A stretch of DNA of 64,000 nucleotides. It comes from Amycolatopsis sp. WQ 127309. Lineage in GTDB: Bacteria; Actinomycetota; Actinomycetes; Mycobacteriales; Pseudonocardiaceae. The notes below the pieces were generated by a model. The model was not told where the DNA came from and ran no database searches. It saw nothing but the letters and a program-made list of their open reading frames with translations. Within the stretch, counting starts at the first letter, position 1. Each line of letters starts with the position of its first letter. A program made the translations under genes and the position numbers. This document shows positions 61,784-64,000 of the stretch, piece by piece. The stretch is from contig NZ_CP095481.1 in NCBI RefSeq assembly GCF_023023025.1, forward strand, positions 3,472,001 to 3,536,000, written 5' to 3'.

Positions 61784-62281
61784 GTGACTGACGAAGACGC
61801 CGTCGACGCCGTGGTGTCGGCGTGGGCCCGCGAACGGCCCGACCTCGATCTGACCGCCATCGGCGTCGCCGGCCGGCTCAGCCGGCTGAGCCTCGTGCTC
61901 GGCCCGGCGCAGGAGCGCGTCTTCGGCAAGTTCGGCCTGCAACGCGGGGAGTTCGACGTCCTGGCCGCGCTGCGCCGCTCCGGGAAGCCCTACACGCTGA
62001 TCCCGTCGGAGCTGTCCGCGACGCTGATGATGTCCCGCGCCGGCATGACGAGCCGCCTCGACCGGCTCGAAGCCGCCGGGTTCGTCGAGCGCACGCTCGA
62101 CCCGAACGACCGCCGCAGTTTCCGCATCCGCTTGACGGACAAGGGTTTCGAGGTCGTCGACGCGGCGATGACCGAGCACACCGCGAACGTCACCGAGCTG
62201 CTCTCTTCGTTGCGGGGCAAGGAACTCGGCCTGCTCGACGACGTCCTGCGCAAGCTGCTGCGGGAGTACGACACCCCGTGA
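61784..62281 (+). CDS. MarR-family transcriptional regulator
   Basis: 165 residues from GTG 61784. Winged helix with LSLVLGPAQERVFGKFGLQRGEFDVLAALRRSGKPYTLIPSELSATLMMSRAGMTSRLDRLEAAGFVERTLDPNDRRSFRIRLTDKGFEVV, the D-x-R-x-R wing being diagnostic. C-terminal dimer helix. Probably represses itself and the divergent cupin gene through the repeat at 61740-61761. Confidence 0.92.
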   Translation: MTDEDAVDAVVSAWARERPDLDLTAIGVAGRLSRLSLVLGPAQERVFGKFGLQRGEFDVLAALRRSGKPYTLIPSELSATLMMSRAGMTSRLDRLEAAGFVERTLDPNDRRSFRIRLTDKGFEVVDAAMTEHTANVTELLSSLRGKELGLLDDVLRKLLREYDTP

Positions 62282-62284
62282 ACG

Positions 62285-62320
62285 CGATCAGGGCCTCCCC
62301 GCGGGGGAAGGCCCTGATCG
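62285..62320. terminator. Bidirectional hairpin terminator
   Basis: CGATCAGGGCCT CCCC GC GGGG A AGGCCCTGATCG: a nearly uninterrupted stem of about 16 bp between the MarR stop (62281) and the stop of the convergent chitinase gene (62336). Confidence 0.85.
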
Positions 62321-62335
62321 CCGCGCCGGAGGAGG

Positions 62336-63073
62336 TCAGCAGGACAGGTTGTCACCCGTCGGCACGCCGAGGATCCCGGTGATCTGCGTGTACTTGTCGA
62401 CCCGGCTCTGGACCTGCGCCGGGTTGCCGCCGTTGCACTCGATGGACCCGTTGATGCTGCGGATGGTCTCGCCGAAGCCGCGCTGGTTCACCATCGCGTC
62501 GTGCGGCGTCATCGTGCCCGGGCCGGTCTGCGTGTTCCAGTACCAGAGGCCGGTCTTCCACGCGACGGCCGCGTCCTGCTCGACCAGGTACGGGTTGTTC
62601 AGCAGGTCGATGCCGAGCGAGTCGCCCGCGGCCTTGTAGTTGAAGTTCCAGCTCAGCTGGATCGGGCCGCGGCCGTAGTAGGCCGCGGTGCCCGCCGGGC
62701 AGCCGTAGGACTGGCTGGTGTCGCAGTAGTGCGGGTAGTTCGCGGTGTTCTGCTCGACGACGTAGACGAGACCGCCGGTCTCGTGGTTGACGTTGGCCAG
62801 GAACGCGGCCGCTTCCTGCTTCTTCACGGTGTCGTCACCGGTGTTCGCGAAGCCGGGGTACGCGTCGAGCGCCGCCGTCAGGCCGCTGTAGGTGTAGAAG
62901 CTGTTGCGGCCCGGGAAGATCTGGTCGAACTGGGCCTCGCTGACCACGAACGCGGCGTCCGAAGTGGCCGGTGCGGCGGACGCGGTCGCGGTGGGGAGCA
63001 CGACGGCCGCGGCGGTGGCGGCGAGTGCGCTCACCGCCACTCCGGCGAGCTTCAGGAACCGGGGGAAAGACAT
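62336..63073 (-). CDS. Secreted GH19 chitinase
   Basis: 245 residues from ATG 63073. Signal peptide (MSFPRFLKLAGVAVSALAATAAAVVLPTATASA) and a GH19 catalytic domain: SEAQFDQIFPGRNSFYTYSGLTAALDAYPGFA, the two catalytic Glu in NVNHETGGLVYVVEQN, YYGRGPIQLSWNFNYKAAGDSLG, and C-terminal CNGGNPAQVQSRVDKYTQITGILGV. No chitin-binding module. Hydrolyses chitin or fungal wall outside the cell. A DasR-like site lies 63-78 nt upstream of the start. Confidence 0.95.
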   Translation of the reverse strand: MSFPRFLKLAGVAVSALAATAAAVVLPTATASAAPATSDAAFVVSEAQFDQIFPGRNSFYTYSGLTAALDAYPGFANTGDDTVKKQEAAAFLANVNHETGGLVYVVEQNTANYPHYCDTSQSYGCPAGTAAYYGRGPIQLSWNFNYKAAGDSLGIDLLNNPYLVEQDAAVAWKTGLWYWNTQTGPGTMTPHDAMVNQRGFGETIRSINGSIECNGGNPAQVQSRVDKYTQITGILGVPTGDNLSC

Positions 63074-63135
63074 ACGGGACTCCTCTGGTCGTGTCGGTCG
63101 TGCGCGGTCCGACCGAGCCGTGTGGGCCTGTGCCA

Positions 63136-63151
63136 AGAGGTATAGACCAAT
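63136..63151 (-). promoter_or_regulatory. DasR (dre)-like operator upstream of chitinase
   Basis: On the minus strand ATTGGTCTATACCTCT matches the Streptomyces dre consensus ACTGGTCTAGACCACT at 13 of 16 positions. It lies 63 nt before the chitinase ATG. This predicts control by a GntR-family DasR repressor responding to N-acetylglucosamine, as for Streptomyces chitinases. Confidence 0.75.
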
Positions 63152-63503
63152 CACCAACGAGTGAAACGGGGTCATGGCGAAGAGGCCGCGATCGGAGCAG
63201 TGTGAACTGCGGTAAACGGCAGAACGTGAGGTGGTGTTGCGATGAACGGGTGACCAACGGCCGGACAACGATCGGTCAGCGTCTACTCTGAGTATGAGCG
63301 TTCCGTCTTCCGCAACACCGTTCGGGTGATCGCTGTGAACCCTGGGGGTGCCCGGATCGTGGTACGAGATGGGCGCTAGTCTCGGCCCCCGAGTCGAGTG
63401 GGTCCTCAGGCCTTGACACGCTCGGTAGTTTTTTGACCAGTAGCACGCAGCGTCTCACTCATTTGGGTGAGCGTTTCGCTCGTCACTCGCGGGAGGCACT
63501 CCG

Positions 63504-63887
63504 GTGCGCAACCCAGGTCATCTCCTGATGCGGTCCACGCTGCGCGGGTTCCGCGCCGTCGCGGTCCTCGCCCTCGTCCCGGCCGGCCTGCTGGCCGTCG
63601 GTGGGGTCGCGCTGGCCGACGTCACGACCGCGCAGGCCGACACCACCACCGACAGCTTCGGTGTGCTGGGCCCGGTCGGCCTGGTCGCCGTCGCGCTCGG
63701 CATCGTCGGCATGACGCTGGGTGTGCTGCGCCAGCGCCGCAAGACCCGCTCCACCGCCGAGATCGTCGAGGCCGTTCCGGTCGTCCCGGAGGTCACGGGC
63801 CCGGTGACGGCGCTGGCGGAGGCCGTCCTGTCCGAGCCCGACACCGGTCCGACGCGCCCGTTCCTGGCCCCGCACCCGCACGCCTGA
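63504..63887 (+). CDS. Small exported/membrane protein, 127 aa
   Basis: GTG 63504 with GGGAGG upstream. An N-terminal hydrophobic signal (FRAVAVLALVPAGLLAVGGVALA, likely cleaved after ALA), a short external segment (DVTTAQADTTTDSFG), a second span (VLGPVGLVAVALGIVGMTLGVL) followed by RQRRKTRS and a Val/Pro/Glu-rich cytoplasmic tail. Pattern resembles a small type I membrane protein. No known family. Located upstream of trpS. Confidence 0.68.
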   Translation: MRNPGHLLMRSTLRGFRAVAVLALVPAGLLAVGGVALADVTTAQADTTTDSFGVLGPVGLVAVALGIVGMTLGVLRQRRKTRSTAEIVEAVPVVPEVTGPVTALAEAVLSEPDTGPTRPFLAPHPHA

Positions 63888-63933
63888 GGCCCCTCGACGC
63901 CGTCAGTGCGTCGCGGCCTGAAAGAATCCCAGC

Positions 63934-64000
63934 GTGTCCGAAGAGCAGATCGCAGCCGCCCGCCGTCCGCGGGTCCTGTCCGGGATCCAGCCGACCGCCG
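63934..64000 (+). CDS. trpS: Tryptophanyl-tRNA synthetase, 5' end (runs off window)
   Basis: GTG 63934 starts 22 codons reading MSEEQIAAARRPRVLSGIQP and TA, the standard TrpS N-terminus (VLSGIQPTA... that precedes the HIGH region). Charges tRNA-Trp. Only this start lies in the window. Confidence 0.85.
   Translation, partial: MSEEQIAAARRPRVLSGIQPTA

Overview
This 64 kb window is high-GC actinobacterial chromosome, most likely a member of the Pseudonocardiales and plausibly Amycolatopsis (inference). Support: strong GC bias at third codon positions, frequent GTG starts, mycothiol-era protein families (DinB, DUF1707, DUF2203, DUF3017), a GH19 chitinase behind a DasR-like site, and gene order shared with Mycobacterium. 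The block chorismate mutase / pcrA / M23 peptidase / sucC / sucD / DUF5336 / DUF6350 / purN / purH follows the M. tuberculosis Rv0948c-Rv0957 order. The block guaA / esrI / esrS / esrR matches the Corynebacterium envelope-stress locus. No rRNA, tRNA, CRISPR array or insertion sequence was seen.

Layout. 1-9.9 kb: 5' part of a zinc alcohol dehydrogenase, a rhomboid-like protein, a DinB protein, guaA, the EsrISR-like stress system, and a DMT exporter divergent from a LysR regulator. 9.8-16.9 kb: a minus-strand signalling and envelope block with an intact Ser/Thr kinase, a second kinase that has lost its catalytic Asp, two single-pass secreted-domain proteins, chorismate mutase and a DUF1707 protein. 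17-33.5 kb: pcrA, M23 peptidase, a 989-residue repeat-rich membrane protein coupled to a degenerate B12-binding-like protein, sucCD, DUF5336, PerM-like DUF6350, purNH and envelope proteins. 34.2-41 kb: an SOS-controlled mutagenesis operon (imuA', imuB, dnaE2) interrupted by a perfect 12 x 21 bp minisatellite and carrying an extra charged, disordered protein. 41-47 kb: methyltransferase, thioesterase, AraC, VOC and pentapeptide proteins, then a 952-residue polymorphic protein ending in a TNT-type NAD glycohydrolase domain. 47.3-58 kb: folD-DUF3017, two MFS exporters around an ArsR gene, HhH-GPD protein, AraC/DUF2000 pair, a methyltransferase operon and icd. 58-64 kb: SH3-like protein, a TetR / 28-residue peptide / membrane hydrolase operon, a gene-poor degenerate stretch, exonuclease III, cupin/MarR pair, GH19 chitinase, a small membrane protein and the start of trpS.

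How the genes fit together: central metabolism (guaA, sucCD, icd, purNH, folD) is interleaved with envelope maintenance and division (EsrISR, kinases, M23, DUF5336, PerM) and with DNA repair (pcrA, imuA'-imuB-dnaE2, HhH-GPD, xthA). Small regulator/target pairs (LysR/EamA, AraC/VOC, ArsR/MFS, AraC/DUF2000, TetR/hydrolase, MarR/cupin) make up the rest; several have inverted repeats in the shared promoter. The most unusual items are the expanded mutasome operon with its minisatellite, the TNT-domain protein with an apparently fused N-terminal immunity-like domain, the pseudokinase pair, the B12-like protein lacking its cobalamin histidine, and REP-like palindromes inside a coding sequence.
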